Positions 29,020-39,044 are shown, counted from the stretch's first letter. The stretch: DNA of 64,000 nt from Thermoanaerobaculales bacterium (GCA_029287235.1 JARFRM010000040.1:1-64000), one strand, 5' to 3'. Made by a program: numbers and translations. Notes: generated by a model not told the origin, from the sequence alone.

Positions 29020-29961
29020 ATGATCGAGGAGTTCGAAACCACCACTCCTGCGGGGCCCAAGGTCTGGGCCATCGGCGGGGGCAAGGGCGGCGTCGGCAAG
29101 TCCATCGTCACCGCCAACCTCGCGGTGGCTGTCGCCAGACGCGGCCTTCGCGTCGCCGTGATCGACGCCGATCTCGGCGGCGCCAATCTCCACACCATGG
29201 TGGGTGTGCCGTCACCCAAGGTCAATCTCGCGGATTTCATCTCCCGACGGGTCTCGACTCTTGCCGAGATCATGACGCCGACCCCGATCGACAACCTCTG
29301 GCTGATCAGCGGCGCCAAGGCCCTGCTCGAAACCGCCAACCCGAACTACGGACAGAAATTCAAGATCCTCAGCCACATCTCCAAGCTCGAGGTGGATCAC
29401 GTCTTTCTCGACCTCGGCGCTGGAACCGCGTTCAATGTCCTCGACTTCTTCCTCGTCGCCCGCAAGGGCATTCTGGTGGTGGTTCCGGAAGCGACCTCCG
29501 TTGAAAACGCCTACTTCTTCATCAAGGCGGCCTATTTCCGAAAACTCAAACGGGCTCAACCACGCGCGCAGGTCAAGGCGGCCATCGACCGGGTCATGAA
29601 CACTGAGGCGAGGAGTTCCGTTCGCACACCACGCGACTTGATGGCCCAGGTGATGATGGTGGATGCCGAGGCCGGTGCAGCGCTGATGGAGGAGGCTTCG
29701 ACCTTCAGTCCATCGGTCATCATCAACCGGGTCGAGCGCTCCGAACAGGCGCGTCTCGGAGCCGAGATGGGCTCGGCGTGCCGCGACTACTTCGGAATTC
29801 GGCTCCGGTGTCTGGGCACGCTGCCCTTCGACAATCTGGTTCGACGCTCGGTGGACGAGCGTCGCCCGGCCGTGGATGTCTACCCGCAGAGTACGTTCGC
29901 CAGTGCCATTCGACACACCGCCGAGAGCTTCACAGAACCCCCCACCGAGGAGGACGGATGA
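29020..29961 (+). CDS. MinD/ParA-family (FleN-like) ATPase
   Basis: Deviant Walker A 'GGGKGGVGKSIVTANLAVAVARRGLRVAVIDADLGGANLHTMVG'. Confidence 0.85.
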   Translation: MIEEFETTTPAGPKVWAIGGGKGGVGKSIVTANLAVAVARRGLRVAVIDADLGGANLHTMVGVPSPKVNLADFISRRVSTLAEIMTPTPIDNLWLISGAKALLETANPNYGQKFKILSHISKLEVDHVFLDLGAGTAFNVLDFFLVARKGILVVVPEATSVENAYFFIKAAYFRKLKRAQPRAQVKAAIDRVMNTEARSSVRTPRDLMAQVMMVDAEAGAALMEEASTFSPSVIINRVERSEQARLGAEMGSACRDYFGIRLRCLGTLPFDNLVRRSVDERRPAVDVYPQSTFASAIRHTAESFTEPPTEEDG

Positions 29962-30488
29962 GCCGCGCGCGGTACGAAGACTGGAAGCTGCTCGATCTCT
30001 CTCCCGGAGCCGATCTGTCGGAAGTCAACCGCGCCCTCCACTATCGCCGCGCCCTGTACCAGCCCGGTGCACTGGCGACCTACAACCTCTTCGACGAGGA
30101 CGAGCGACTCCGGATGCTCGAGCGTATCGACGAAGCGTATCGGCGCATCACCTGCAGCGAACCTCCCCCCAACCACGGGCCACAGCCGAGCCTGGTTGCA
30201 GACGAAGCCGATACTGAGGCGCCATCAGGCCCGCCGCCGGATGAGCGCTCCGAACCGGGCGCCCATATGCGCTACCATCGGCGAGCCAAGGGCCTGACCC
30301 TCGAACAGCTCGCCACCGAGACCAAGATCCGCGCAGTCCTCCTCGATCAGATCGAATCCGAGGCGGTGGACGAACTCCCTGCGGCGGTCTTCGTCCGCGG
30401 CCACGTCCTGCAGTACGCCCGGGCGCTGGGGCTCAGCGACCCCAATGAAATCGCAGCGTGGTACCTGGCAAAGCTGAAGTTGGATTGA
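29958..30488 (+). CDS. RodZ-like helix-turn-helix protein with N-terminal J-like segment
   Basis: 'MRYHRRAKGLTLEQLATETKIRAVLLDQIESEAVDELPAAVFVRGHVLQYARALGL'; start overlaps upstream stop (ATGA). Confidence 0.7.
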   Translation: MSRARYEDWKLLDLSPGADLSEVNRALHYRRALYQPGALATYNLFDEDERLRMLERIDEAYRRITCSEPPPNHGPQPSLVADEADTEAPSGPPPDERSEPGAHMRYHRRAKGLTLEQLATETKIRAVLLDQIESEAVDELPAAVFVRGHVLQYARALGLSDPNEIAAWYLAKLKLD

Positions 30489-30701
30489 GGGCTCGAGGGC
30501 TTGAGGCTCAGAGGATGCCTCTTGCGACTCCGTTCAGCCGGCAAAGGATAATCCCATTCACGTAGGCCGCGATGAAAAACTGAACGCCGTCATCGCTCTC
30601 AGTCCCGAACCGGAGCGCCTTTGTTCTGAACCCGATCATCGGTGACGTGGATCGCGGCGCCCATTGCGCCGGCAAACGACAATGGGGATTGGGGGATCAT
30701 C

Positions 30702-31943
30702 ATGCAACGAGCCATGTCGACCTTGTTCATCCTTCTGCTGGCCGCCGGCGCCGGCGCGGCGGGTATCGGCGACCGGGTCACCGCAACAGCCATCGCGCTA
30801 CCACACTCTCTCGAGGGTTCGATTGCGAGTTGGCTCACCTGGGGAAGCGGTGCGATCGGCCCCAGACTCTATCTCGTTCCGAGGTCCGACGGATCGCTCT
30901 TCCTCGGCTGGACCGACTCCTCGGGCACTGGGAGGATCAGCCTCCTCGCGGGCGCAAGCGCCACCGGCATCGACAGCTTTGCGGGTGACAAGCTCAAGGG
31001 TCTGGCGGTTCACAGCGACGGCAGCTACGCAGTCCTGCGGTGGAACTCGCCCAGCGATACCATGCGGCTCGCGAAATACAACCTCGGAGGGACCCAGCTT
31101 TTCAGCACCGTCGTCGACACGGTCAACACCGAGTTCGACGACTGGCTGGGCGATTCGCGCCTGACCTACGGTGACGGGACCTACGCCGCCTACTACACCG
31201 TATACGGCACCGGTTCGTGGATGGACGGTCACCACGGCGATCAACTGCGTTATGTCAACAGCTCGGGTTCCATCACAGGGGGGTGGGAGTGGGGCTGCTC
31301 GCACTCCATGGCCGAGCTCATCTCGTGGGACCAAGACCTCGGTTTCGTCGCACTCTGCTCTTCGGACTGTTACCCATCCAAGGGACTGGTGAGAAACAAC
31401 TCGCAGAACCTGGTGGCCTCCGACGGCAACTGTGGCGGGTTGGTGTCGCTCCAGCTCGGCCAGATGGCCGCCGGGGACGGCGAGTGGAAGGCGGTCTTCA
31501 ACGCCATGGACACGAGCTGTTGCGACGGTTTCGGGATCGGTTTTGTCCGATTCGGCGGCGCCGGGGGGATCAATCTGAGCTGGTTGACCAACACCAGCGG
31601 CACCTACGAACGCGATCCCGTCATGGCTCGACTGCCGAACGGATCCGGCGGCGATGACCGGTACCTCGTCGGTTGGAGGGTCACCAACACCGGCGAGTTT
31701 TACCTGGCGGTGGTTTCCGGCGACGGTTCGATCATTGAAGGGCCGGACGCGGTCGGCGGTGGGGGCATCGCGTGGGGCAACCGAGACGACTCCTTCCAAA
31801 GCCGTCCCGACGGCTCGGTGAGCTGGGTCTACGGCACGCCGGGCTCGTCGACGATCACCCTCTTCACCTACCGGGGGGACACAGTCTTTGCGGATGGCTT
31901 CGAGTCGGGGAGCGTGTCGAATTGGTCGAGTTCGGTTCCCTGA
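30702..31943 (+). CDS. Secreted hypothetical protein with C-terminal ADGFESGSVSNWSSSVP tail
   Basis: Signal peptide MQRAMSTLFILLLAAGAGAAG; same C-terminal tail as other secreted proteins here. Confidence 0.75.
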   Translation: MQRAMSTLFILLLAAGAGAAGIGDRVTATAIALPHSLEGSIASWLTWGSGAIGPRLYLVPRSDGSLFLGWTDSSGTGRISLLAGASATGIDSFAGDKLKGLAVHSDGSYAVLRWNSPSDTMRLAKYNLGGTQLFSTVVDTVNTEFDDWLGDSRLTYGDGTYAAYYTVYGTGSWMDGHHGDQLRYVNSSGSITGGWEWGCSHSMAELISWDQDLGFVALCSSDCYPSKGLVRNNSQNLVASDGNCGGLVSLQLGQMAAGDGEWKAVFNAMDTSCCDGFGIGFVRFGGAGGINLSWLTNTSGTYERDPVMARLPNGSGGDDRYLVGWRVTNTGEFYLAVVSGDGSIIEGPDAVGGGGIAWGNRDDSFQSRPDGSVSWVYGTPGSSTITLFTYRGDTVFADGFESGSVSNWSSSVP

Positions 31944-31962
31944 GAACGCCTACAATCGTCGC

Positions 31963-32934
31963 GTGACATTGAACAATCGCGTGAACGCACAACCACTCGT
32001 CGCCGTCACCTACGGAGAGGAGCTGGCCCGCTACGGATTCGGCCACGGCCACCCGTTCGGTTTCGATCGGCTGGGTATCTTCTGGTCGGGGATGGTCGAG
32101 CGTGGATTGACCGCCCGGGTTGATGTCGTGAAGCCGGCAACGGCCTCACGCGAAGAGATCGAGCGCTTCCATTCACGCGGGTACATCGACCAGGTGGTCC
32201 AACAGTCCATCGACGGCGAGGGCTTTCTCGACTATGGCGACACCCCGGCCTTTCCCGGGGTCTACGAAGCCGCGGCCTGGGTCGTCGGCAGCACCCTGGA
32301 TGCGGTTCGGCGCCTGATGGATGGCCGGGCCCGACACGTCTTTGTTCCCATCGCCGGGCTCCACCACGCCCGTCGCCACTCGGCCGGGGGCTTCTGCGTC
32401 TTCAACGACTGCGGCGTCGCCATCGAGCAGTTGCGGTTGCGGCACGGAGTTCGACGAATCGCCTATGTCGACATCGACGCCCACCATGGCGACGGCGTCT
32501 ACTACGCCTTCGACGATGAACCCGAGGTGTTTATCGGCGACATCCACGAGGACGGACGCTTTCTCTATCCCGGCACGGGCCGGGCCGACGAAAATGGAAC
32601 CGGCGAGGCCGAAGGCACCAAGCTCAACATTCCCCTCCCGCCGGGCGCCGGCGATCACGCGTTCTTCGATGCATGGGCGCGGGTTGAAGCCCATATCGAC
32701 GACGCCAAGCCCGAGTTCGTGATCCTCCAGTGCGGCGCTGACGGGCTCGCAGGTGACCCCCTGACCCACCTCGAGTACACGGCGGCGGCTCATCGGCGAG
32801 CCACCTCGAGGCTCTGCGAGCTCGCCGACCGCCACTGCGGGGGAAGGCTCCTCGCCCTCGGCGGCGGCGGATACAACCCAAGAGGCATCGCCGACGCGTG
32901 GTGCGCGGTTGTCGAAGCGATGCTCGAGAGGTGA
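31963..32934 (+). CDS. Histone deacetylase superfamily protein (AcuC/HDAC-like)
   Basis: 'PIAGLHHARRHSAGGFCVFNDCGVAIEQLRLRHGVRRIAYVDIDAHHGDGVYYAF...LQCGADGLAGDPL...LALGGGGYNP'. Confidence 0.9.
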   Translation: MTLNNRVNAQPLVAVTYGEELARYGFGHGHPFGFDRLGIFWSGMVERGLTARVDVVKPATASREEIERFHSRGYIDQVVQQSIDGEGFLDYGDTPAFPGVYEAAAWVVGSTLDAVRRLMDGRARHVFVPIAGLHHARRHSAGGFCVFNDCGVAIEQLRLRHGVRRIAYVDIDAHHGDGVYYAFDDEPEVFIGDIHEDGRFLYPGTGRADENGTGEAEGTKLNIPLPPGAGDHAFFDAWARVEAHIDDAKPEFVILQCGADGLAGDPLTHLEYTAAAHRRATSRLCELADRHCGGRLLALGGGGYNPRGIADAWCAVVEAMLER

Positions 32935-33180
32935 TGCTGGATAGGAGCATCGCACGAACGCTGCACCCACAGATCACGCAGATAGGCGCAGATTCGTCGC
33001 AACATCGCCCGTCGCAACCACGAAGACTCCAAGACGCGAAGGCGGCACGAAGCCATCGCAGTTGAGAGCGGGGCTCGCGTGGGCTGATGACTGCCAGACA
33101 TCGTGGTGGAGCGATTCCGATTGGGATGACTCTGAAGGGCAGGCTGGAAGCCTACCCCACAATCCATCGCAGGTCATGGT
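32935..33180. repeat. Modular intergenic repeat (copy at 33 kb)
   Basis: cacagatcacgcagataggcgcagatt; cgtcgcaaccacgaagactccaagacgcgaagg; ctgaagggcaggctggaagcctaccccacaatccatcgca. Confidence 0.75.
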
Positions 33181-33527
33181 GTTGGGTTGAGGAGGCGCCA
33201 TGTGATGGCTCGGACCTCGTCGAAGAGTCGAAGCGCGTTGGTGGCTTGGGTTACGTCGATGGCAACCGCCCCGATGAGGAGACGAAGATGCGTGTCGACC
33301 TCCTTTGCGGAGCCGTAGGCAATTCGCCAGTGGTGCAACCGATCTCTTCCTGACCGCCCGTGACCTTCAGAGAGATTGGCCGGTACGGAAGACGCAGAAC
33401 GAATGACCTGATCTGCGAGGCTCTTGAGTGGAGCAGGAACACGCATTACGAGCGAGATGGCGATGCCGGCGGCTTCGAGGGCCTTGCGGTGGGCAATGAG
33501 GCCGGTTCCTGGGAGTGGGCTGTGCAT
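33174..33527 (-). CDS. Four-helix bundle protein (S23 / 23S rRNA intervening-sequence protein family)
   Basis: 'LADQVIRSASSVPANLSEGHGRSGRDRLHHWRIAYGSAKEVDTHLRLLI'; strong SD aggaggtgatc ahead of ATG. Confidence 0.8.
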   Translation of the reverse strand: MHSPLPGTGLIAHRKALEAAGIAISLVMRVPAPLKSLADQVIRSASSVPANLSEGHGRSGRDRLHHWRIAYGSAKEVDTHLRLLIGAVAIDVTQATNALRLFDEVRAITWRLLNPTP

Positions 33528-33566
33528 GATCACCTCCTGGTTGTTCATGCTTTCCCCCAACAGCCG

Positions 33567-33634
33567 CTGAGATGGCCGATGTCAAGGGTCGCCGCCGCGG
33601 CGACTCGTCTTGCCCTTGACATCGGCCATCTCAG
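33567..33634. repeat. Perfect 22 bp inverted repeat with 24 nt loop
   Basis: ctgagatggccgatgtcaaggg (33567-33588) / cccttgacatcggccatctcag (33613-33634). Confidence 0.9.
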
Positions 33635-33723
33635 GGGCTACTCGTCGTTTCAGAACAACCAGAAGGTGATCATGCCTGCCGCTGATCCTGCCGCTGATTC
33701 TGACGCTGTCCCTGTCCCTGTCC

Positions 33724-33757
33724 CGACAATAAAGCCGCCGGTCCGAAGACCGGCGGC
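33724..33757 (-). terminator. Rho-independent terminator downstream of minus-strand TonB receptor
   Basis: Minus strand gccgccggtcttcggaccggcggc followed by tttattgt. Confidence 0.75.
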
Positions 33758-33785
33758 GGTGATTCAAAGCGAACCGCGATTTCGA

Positions 33786-35942
33786 CTAGAACCGATACCG
33801 CAGCGTCGCCCGCAGATTCCGCCCAGGCTCCGGCCTGTTGTTGTACGGCTCGTTGTAGAGCTCGTCGAAGAGGTTCTCCAGCGAGACGAGAATCCCGAGG
33901 CCGAACTTGAAGTCATATCCGCCGCGAAGATCGAAGACCGTGAAGGGTTCGGTACCGGATTCGAATCGCGGGTCGTCCGCGGGCAACCGGGTCTGCTTTC
34001 CAACGTACCGGAGATCGGCCTCGGCCCACCATGCCGTGCGCTGGTATCGAATGCCCGCGGTGACCTTCCAGGGCGGAATGGATGACAGCGGCTCGCCCGT
34101 CGTCTTGTTGTCGCCCTCGAGGTAGGCAAAGGTGCCGAAGACCGTCCACCACCTGGCGAAGATCCAATCCAGATCGAGTTCGACACCCCAGATCGTGGCC
34201 TTATCGATGTTGCGGAACTCGGAGCAATCCAACCCGGTGGCGGGATCGGGACACGTCCCGTCGGTGCGGCGGGGGTCGTCGGCATCGAGGAAGACGAACC
34301 CGATGAAGTCGGTGAGGTCGTTGTAGAAGAAGTTGAGCCCACCCGAGGCGCGGTCGTAGCGGACCTTCAACCCGGCCTCGTAGTTCCACGATGTCTCGGG
34401 GCTCAGGTTAGGATTCTGGAGGATCCACGTGTCGCCGGTACTTGCGGTGCCGGTGAACGATCGCTCCTGGACGTTCGGCGTGCGGAATCCGCGGGCGATG
34501 AGGCCCGTCAGATTGACATGATCGGTCAGGCTGTAGATCACACCGAGGTTGCCCGAAAGGGCCGAGTCGGTGGTATCGAGAGGTTCTCCGATGTATCGGT
34601 CGTCGTTCTCGTCGCTGTCGAATTTGAAGGAGTCACCGCGCAGGCCGACGTTGAAGGTCAGTTTCTCGCTCGCCGTGATGCGGTCTCCGATGTAAAGCCC
34701 GAGGCCTGTCTGCGTGCTGTCGGGCACCGCGACCGTGTCGTTGGGCGGGATCCACGGGAAATCAGGGAATTCGGTCAACGCTGTGTCGTGGAGATCGTCC
34801 TGGTAAAAGTCGAGACCGTAGGTCAGGTTGTTGATCCCGAAGGTCGAGATCCCCTGGGCGTTGAAGCCGAAGGTGGCGATCTCCGACCGGGTGTAGGAGT
34901 TCTGGGTGAAACCGGGGAACGCGAAGTTCCGGATGCTCTCCTTGTCGACGGTCTGATACCAGGCGCTCAGGCCGAGGTTCTCCAAGAAACCCATCGGGCC
35001 GGAATCCCACTTGGCCGCGAGCTTGTCGCGATCGAACTTGGGGAAGAGGATTTCGATGGGGCCCTCAAGGTCGAAGCCGGGAAAACCGATGTCCTCGGTC
35101 CGGACCACCTCGGCGTTGACCTTGAACACTCCCTGGTCGCCGGTCAGGATGCTGAAGCTGCCGTCCACCGCCGTCTGCTTCATGCCGCTGTTGGGCACGG
35201 TGTCGTCCTCGAGCGTATAGGCTGTGTAGCGGTCGTCCTCGTGCGCTCCGTCCGCAGCCTTGTAGTCGTTCACGTCCTGAATGACGCCGCCGATTTCGAA
35301 TCCCATCCGTTGTCCGGCTCCGCGCACCCGAACCTGGCCGTTCTGGGAGTCCGAAGCGGTGCCGTACTCATACGACACATTACCGTGCACCTTGAACTCC
35401 TCTGCTCCAAGATTCGGTTGACGGGTGATGATGTTGACGACACCGCCGATGGCGTCGGAGCCGTACTGGACCGCTGCCGGGCCACGCAGCACTTCGATCC
35501 GCTCGACCTCGCCGAGATTGACCAGCGCCGGCTGGATGCCGGCAAAGGTGGTCGACTCGCGGGCGTTGTTGAGCCGTTGGCCGTCGACCAGGATGAGCAC
35601 CCGGTTGGAACTCAGACCGCGGATGACAGGGATTCCTCGGAAGGGCCCCTCACCCTGGATTTCGACACCGGGGATCGTCTTGAAGAGATCGGCCATCTTC
35701 TCCGGCTGGAGCATTTCGATGTCCTCGCTCGTGATCACCGTGATCGGCGCGGGAACCTCGCTCGAGAGCTGCTCCTGCCGACCGGCCGTGACGACGATTT
35801 GATCTTCGAAAACACGGCCTTCTCTTTCAGACGCGACGGTTTCCTTCTCGTCCTCGGTCGATTCCGCTTCCTGCGCCAAGACCGGGCTCGCCAGCGGGAA
35901 CAACAAGCTGAACACAAAGATCGCACCGATCGTCTTTTTCAT
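33786..35942 (-). CDS. TonB-dependent receptor
   Basis: 'QIVVTAGRQEQLSSEVPAPITVITSEDIEMLQPEKMADLFKTIPGVEIQGEG...VEVLRGPAAVQYGSDAIGGVVNIITRQP'; C-term '...RNLRATLRYRF'. Confidence 0.92.
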   Translation of the reverse strand: MKKTIGAIFVFSLLFPLASPVLAQEAESTEDEKETVASEREGRVFEDQIVVTAGRQEQLSSEVPAPITVITSEDIEMLQPEKMADLFKTIPGVEIQGEGPFRGIPVIRGLSSNRVLILVDGQRLNNARESTTFAGIQPALVNLGEVERIEVLRGPAAVQYGSDAIGGVVNIITRQPNLGAEEFKVHGNVSYEYGTASDSQNGQVRVRGAGQRMGFEIGGVIQDVNDYKAADGAHEDDRYTAYTLEDDTVPNSGMKQTAVDGSFSILTGDQGVFKVNAEVVRTEDIGFPGFDLEGPIEILFPKFDRDKLAAKWDSGPMGFLENLGLSAWYQTVDKESIRNFAFPGFTQNSYTRSEIATFGFNAQGISTFGINNLTYGLDFYQDDLHDTALTEFPDFPWIPPNDTVAVPDSTQTGLGLYIGDRITASEKLTFNVGLRGDSFKFDSDENDDRYIGEPLDTTDSALSGNLGVIYSLTDHVNLTGLIARGFRTPNVQERSFTGTASTGDTWILQNPNLSPETSWNYEAGLKVRYDRASGGLNFFYNDLTDFIGFVFLDADDPRRTDGTCPDPATGLDCSEFRNIDKATIWGVELDLDWIFARWWTVFGTFAYLEGDNKTTGEPLSSIPPWKVTAGIRYQRTAWWAEADLRYVGKQTRLPADDPRFESGTEPFTVFDLRGGYDFKFGLGILVSLENLFDELYNEPYNNRPEPGRNLRATLRYRF

Positions 35943-36278
35943 CGAAAACCTCCAGAACTGCGCTGCGAATGAATCGCAGCTTGATTCATGACCAGATCCT
36001 AACTCGAATAAACCCTTGACCGCGGGAGTTTTACGCTGCGATGACAGTTCCAACTGATTCTGATGGGCTCATGCGCGACACACCGCAAAGGGATGTCGCT
36101 TGAGCCTCATGCATAATCCAGAGATGTCGCGGGCGGGGATCAACCGCGCCCCCTGCGTTTCTTATTGTAGTGTAGGGGTTTATCCCCTCCCGACCTGATC
36201 GCGATCCGGGTGACCGACCCTCGATGTCACCTGCAGGAGGCTCACTCGAAATCGATCGCCCGGTGTTACCCTCCAGGC

Positions 36279-37058
36279 ATGGACCTCGACGACCCCAAGG
36301 TCTTTGCTCTCTTCCTCGAGATCTACGGGACCCTACCCAGGGCGGGGCCGGGAAGCAGGGAGGACACCCTCCGAGCCCTCGCAATGGTTCCCGGCGATCC
36401 GCCTGCGACGGTGCTCGATCTCGGATGCGGACCGGGCGCCCAGACACTGGTCCTCGCCGAAGCTCTGCCTTCGGCCTCCATCATCGCCATGGATCTGACG
36501 CCGCAGATGGTCGCCGAGGCCGGTCGACGCTGCGCCGAGGCCGGACTCGGCGAGCGCGTGCAGGTGAGGCGGGGAGACATGCTGGGGCCCGTTGCACCGC
36601 CCGCGAGCCAGGATCTCGTCTGGTGTGAGGGCGCCATCTACTTCGCCGGGATCGAGAACGCGCTTCGGACCTGGAAACCGCTCCTGACACCCGACGGCAC
36701 GGTGGCATTCACCGAGCCCATCTGGCTCCAGCCCTCGCCGCCCGAGGATCTCGTGAATTGGTGGCGCGACGAGTACTCCGCCATGACCGACGAAGACGGT
36801 GTCCGAGCCGTCATCCGTTCCGCGGGCTTCGACACCATCGGTTTTTTCGCTCTCCCGGCCGTTTCCTGGTGGAACGAGTACTACGGACCCATGGAAGAAC
36901 GGGTTTCTCAGTTTCTCGAGGCGCACCCGAGCGACCCGCTCGCGGCGGAGATTGCCGGTGAAGCGACACGGGAGATCGAGACCTTCCGGTCTCACTCGGA
37001 GTTCTACAGCTACGGGTTCTTTGTGGTGCGGCCGGGACCATCAACACGACGTACGTAA
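36279..37058 (+). CDS. Class I SAM-dependent methyltransferase
   Basis: 'ATVLDLGCGPGAQTLVLAEALPSASIIAMDLTPQMVAEAGRRCAEAGL'. Confidence 0.85.
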   Translation: MDLDDPKVFALFLEIYGTLPRAGPGSREDTLRALAMVPGDPPATVLDLGCGPGAQTLVLAEALPSASIIAMDLTPQMVAEAGRRCAEAGLGERVQVRRGDMLGPVAPPASQDLVWCEGAIYFAGIENALRTWKPLLTPDGTVAFTEPIWLQPSPPEDLVNWWRDEYSAMTDEDGVRAVIRSAGFDTIGFFALPAVSWWNEYYGPMEERVSQFLEAHPSDPLAAEIAGEATREIETFRSHSEFYSYGFFVVRPGPSTRRT

Positions 37059-37071
37059 GAAGGGACGGCTC

Positions 37072-37296
37072 ATGTCTCGGAGGTTCACCTTAGTCTTCCT
37101 CTTCCTCGGGGTCGCGACAGGCGTCGGTTTCAGTGAGGAGGTAACCCCCGAAGGCCGCGCGGTGGATGCCGCCCTCACCTCGTTCCACGCGGCCGCCGCC
37201 TAAGCCGACGGCGAGCTGTACTTCAGTCTCCTGGCCGAAGACATGACCTACATCGGCACTGAAATATCCCATCTCACTGATACCATTGCCATATGA
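37072..37296 (+). pseudogene. Remnant of a secreted SnoaL/NTF2-like protein with in-frame TAA
   Basis: MSRRFTLVFLFLGVATGVGFSEEVTPEGRAVDAALTSFHAAAA*ADGELYFSLLAEDMTYIGTEIS...: reading frame continues after TAA at 37201-37203 with NTF2-like sequence. Confidence 0.5.
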
Positions 37297-38816
37297 TCTT
37301 GTCCGACGACGCCATCGAACGCATCGCGTCGAGCAGCGAGGGAAGCCTCGAAGAGGTGCCTTTCGCGGTGCTGCTCTATGCGTTGGCCAAAACCGGATGC
37401 AGCACGACTCTGGCGATTTCACGTCAAGCCCTCGTCAAGGAGATCGTGGTCGAACGCGGCGCTCCCGTCCAGTGCAGATCGAACCTGGCCCACGAAACTC
37501 TCAGCCGCTTCATGCAGAGCGGTGGACTCCTCGACGAGGCCACAGCCAACGAGTGCTTCGCCGAATCCTGCTCGCGAGGGGTGCTTTTCGGGGACGTATT
37601 GATCAGCAGGGGTCTCATCACCGCAGAGGATCTCCGAAAGGTGCTGCAGAAGAATCTCGCCAAAAAGCTCCTGGACGGTTTTTCATGGCTTCAGGGAAGC
37701 TACCGATTGTCCGACACGCCCATCCAGGTCTCCTCCGCACTCAAAGTCAACCTCGCTCAGCTCATCGTCTTCGGGGTCACCCGTTTTTCCACCCAACAGC
37801 AGGTGGATTCGTCCATCGGGCCCCTGATCGGTAAATTTCTCACCCTGAACCCGGCGCCGATCTTCGCCCTCGACGACATCAAGATGAGCCCTCGCCAACG
37901 CTCGGTCTTCGATGCCCTCGGAACCGGGGCCGCACGGATTGACGAGCTCGCCTCGACCACCGGAATCCCCTTCGAAGACCTCACTCGAATCCTCTACGCC
38001 TTCGGTCTGATCGGCGCCGTCACGACCGCCGACCGCCCGCCGGCCGAGAAACCCGCCGCCAGAGAAAAACCCCCTGCCAGGCCTGCCACGACCCCAGCGC
38101 GTGAGAACCCCGAGGCCGAAACCCCACCTGTCGACAGCCGCCGAGACGAGCTCATGGAGATGGTGCTCAACTTCCGTCGTAGGGACCCCTTCGACCTGCT
38201 TTCGGTCAACCCCGACGGCTTCGGCCACGAGGCCCACGATCGTTTCCTCGCCTTTGCAGAGAGGTTCGCGCCGTGGACCTTCCCCGACGAACTCTCCGAT
38301 GATGCGAGCCGGGTCTTTCTCGCCGGCGCCCGAGCCTACGGCGAGCTCGTCAACCCCGAACGGAGGCAGGCCCTGCTTGATCGGCGGCGCAGCCCCGATC
38401 AGAAGCGTCCAAGCGGCGCCACCAACGGCTTCCGGATCGAAACCGACACTCTCGATCCCGAGGTCCAGTTCCGCGTGGGCCGGGCCCTGATGGCCGAAGG
38501 CGACTACCGAGGCGCCCTCGAGCAATTCGGCTATGCGTCGGATCTCGATCCCCAGAACGGGGACTACCGCGCCGAGCTCGCCTACTGCCGCTATCTCTAC
38601 AACCCGCAGACAGGTGGTCCCCTGGCCATTTCCGAACTCGAGAAGGCGCTTCGAATCGACCCGAACAGCGGGCTGGCCCACTTCTATCAGGGGGAGGTCC
38701 TCCGCGAGCTGGGTCTCATCGACGAGGCAAGAAGAGCTTATCGACACGCGATCAAGCCCATGGCACCCGATCGTCGTCCCATCGATGCCCTCCAAAGCCT
38801 TCCACGAGAAAGCTAG
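37293..38816 (+). CDS. DUF4388-like N-terminal domain plus J-like and TPR-containing protein
   Basis: 'GSLEEVPFAVLLYALAKTGCSTTLAI...GVLFGDVLISRGLITAEDLRKVLQKNL'; C-terminal TPRs 'GDYRGALEQFGYASDLDPQNGDYRAELAYCRYLYNP'. Confidence 0.55.
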   Translation: MILSDDAIERIASSSEGSLEEVPFAVLLYALAKTGCSTTLAISRQALVKEIVVERGAPVQCRSNLAHETLSRFMQSGGLLDEATANECFAESCSRGVLFGDVLISRGLITAEDLRKVLQKNLAKKLLDGFSWLQGSYRLSDTPIQVSSALKVNLAQLIVFGVTRFSTQQQVDSSIGPLIGKFLTLNPAPIFALDDIKMSPRQRSVFDALGTGAARIDELASTTGIPFEDLTRILYAFGLIGAVTTADRPPAEKPAAREKPPARPATTPARENPEAETPPVDSRRDELMEMVLNFRRRDPFDLLSVNPDGFGHEAHDRFLAFAERFAPWTFPDELSDDASRVFLAGARAYGELVNPERRQALLDRRRSPDQKRPSGATNGFRIETDTLDPEVQFRVGRALMAEGDYRGALEQFGYASDLDPQNGDYRAELAYCRYLYNPQTGGPLAISELEKALRIDPNSGLAHFYQGEVLRELGLIDEARRAYRHAIKPMAPDRRPIDALQSLPRES

Positions 38817-39044
38817 TTCTCGCTCGGAAACGGTGCGTGGGCGTCAATCTCGGCGTCAGACAGCGGATGGTCCTGTCCGCATCGGGAAGAGACGAAAAGG
38901 TTGCGCGCTGAGAGACTTCTTCGGTAGTCTCTTCGAGCTGAGCCATGTCTCACAAACCCGACGAGAGTCGGGCACGACAAGAAGAGACCCGCCGATTCAC
39001 GCGTCCGAGTTCTGTCCGGTCACCGGAAAGGAACCCATCAAGCC

